DNA of 56,579 nucleotides from the NCBI GenBank assembly GCA_964477735.1, contig CAYZFD010000007.1:1-56579 (forward strand), in the 5' to 3' direction. The notes beneath the pieces were generated by a model. That model saw only the letters and a program-made list of their open reading frames with translations, had not been told where the DNA came from and did not search any database. Both the position numbers and the translations under genes were made by a program. Below, piece after piece: positions 55,920 through 56,579 of the stretch (positions are counted from its first letter, which is position 1; every line of letters begins with the position of its first letter). Origin of the DNA: CAYZFD01 sp964477735 (GTDB taxonomy: Bacteria > Bacteroidota > Bacteroidia > Flavobacteriales > Flavobacteriaceae).

Positions 55920-56579
55920 CTAAGCTTTGTAAAACGGCGGACGAACAATGCGTGCAGGCACCTTGTTTTGTCTGATCTCTACAAAAATTACATGGCCCAC
56001 CTCAGAGGCTTCTATCGACACATAGCCCAGACCGATTCCTTTGTCTAGACTGGGTGACATGGTCCCAGAAGTCACACGACCAATAAGATTTCCATTGCTA
56101 TCATAGAGATTGTAGTCTTGCCTGGGGATTCCTCTTTCGAGTAATTCGAATCCAACAAGTTTTTTGGTGAGGCCTTCTTCTTTTTGCTCTCTAAGCCCAG
56201 AGGCATTGATGAAATTCTTATTCAATTTTGTGATCCACCCCAATCCTGCTTCAAGGGGAGAGGTGGTTTCGTCAATATCATTTCCATATAAACAATACCC
56301 CATTTCTAATCGAAGGGTGTCACGAGCAGCCAAACCAATGGGCTCAATGCCATGGGGTGCTCCTTTTTCGAACAAAGCCTTCCATATAGTGCTCACATCT
56401 TCTGGGGTGCAATAAATTTCAAATCCACCCGATCCTGTATAGCCGGTTGCAGATATTATAACATTGTCGATTCCAGCAAAAGTACCTATTCTAAACTGAT
56501 AGAAAGGAATGGCTGCAAGATCCATTTCAGTGAGTTGTTGCATCACCGTTTGGGCTTTTGGCCCTTGAACGGCCAATAG
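55920..56579 (-). CDS. gcvT: glycine cleavage system T protein (aminomethyltransferase), N-terminus beyond window
   Basis: Transfers the methylene group from aminomethyl-lipoyl GcvH to tetrahydrofolate, releasing ammonia. The visible 219 codons begin in LLAVQGPKAQ and run to the C-terminus of a protein usually about 360 residues long, so roughly the first 40 percent is outside. Marks: RIGTFAGIDNVIISATGYTG, GFEIYCTPEDVSTIWKALF, GLAARDTLRLEMGYCLYGND (folate-binding Asp/Arg region), and the final VGRVTSGTMSPSLDKGIGLG form (here IGRVTSGTMSPSLD). Confidence 0.95.
   Translation of the reverse strand, partial: LLAVQGPKAQTVMQQLTEMDLAAIPFYQFRIGTFAGIDNVIISATGYTGSGGFEIYCTPEDVSTIWKALFEKGAPHGIEPIGLAARDTLRLEMGYCLYGNDIDETTSPLEAGLGWITKLNKNFINASGLREQKEEGLTKKLVGFELLERGIPRQDYNLYDSNGNLIGRVTSGTMSPSLDKGIGLGYVSIEASEVGHVIFVEIRQNKVPARIVRPPFYKA

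Noticed and set aside
1..56579. CRISPR array
   Set aside because: No regularly spaced direct repeats were found by reading the window, and there is no cas gene.

Overview
The window reads as one chromosomal stretch of a Bacteroidota (Flavobacteriia-like) bacterium. The basis is: A+T-rich DNA; many upstream boxes matching the Bacteroidota sigma-A consensus TTG-N17-23-TAnnTTTG; almost no Shine-Dalgarno sequences; and gene families typical of the phylum (DUF4290 before murA, DUF6495, DUF3822, DUF4252, DUF4199, the RecQ/Fmt pair, type-B L31, a CarB without the MGS domain, a MurA with Asp at the catalytic Cys position). I see no prophage, CRISPR array, rRNA or integrase. A run of exactly 100 N (2688-2787) marks a scaffold join. 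The same 55 bases flank it on both sides, so it is probably an assembly artefact and not missing DNA.

Layout. 1-2.7 kb: sugar phosphomutase (cut by the edge), a GT2 glycosyltransferase and a DUF4199 membrane protein, all on minus. 2.88-3.06 kb: a 183-bp MITE-like element with terminal inverted repeats and flanking direct repeats. 3.1-10.5 kb: L31, a GlmU-like protein, a lipoprotein binding protein, mtaB, an acetyltransferase, a hydrolase, a lytic transglycosylase, a TPR protein, rpmH. 10.5-18.8 kb: carB, rmuC, a DUF6580 membrane protein diverging from a cobalamin-riboswitch-controlled TonB receptor, and an S41 peptidase. 18.9-20.9 kb: an ECF sigma factor, a putative anti-sigma factor and two DUF4252 proteins in one operon. 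20.9-28.9 kb: purB, a haem-binding protein, rdgB-rlmH, YihY, priA and a LytTR regulator. 29-32.1 kb: rpsF-rpsR-rplI, DUF6495, hisS.

32.1-33.6 kb is the accessory pocket. It holds three very small minus-strand ORFs, a toxin-antitoxin pair behind an A/T palindrome, a degenerate copy of the tRNA-Met 3' end interrupted by two palindromes, a small GIY-YIG nuclease gene whose last codons lie in that degenerate copy, and the intact tRNA-Met gene.

33.6-56.6 kb returns to dense core genes: START-like and class IV aminotransferase, YqgE, fmt-recQ-ATPase, DUF493, DUF4290-murA, DUF3810, a cyclophilin-FKBP fusion, nrnA, a small membrane protein-mutL-two rhomboids-nuclease, rsmD-DUF3822-pilin-like membrane protein, a RecD2-like helicase, kdsB, an acyltransferase, yebC, an RmlD-like reductase and gcvT (cut by the edge).

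The genes are packed very tightly. Five of about twelve core convergent pairs end in stop codons interlocked within a single tetranucleotide. Several start codons lie 5-10 nt after a predicted -7 box, suggesting leaderless mRNAs.
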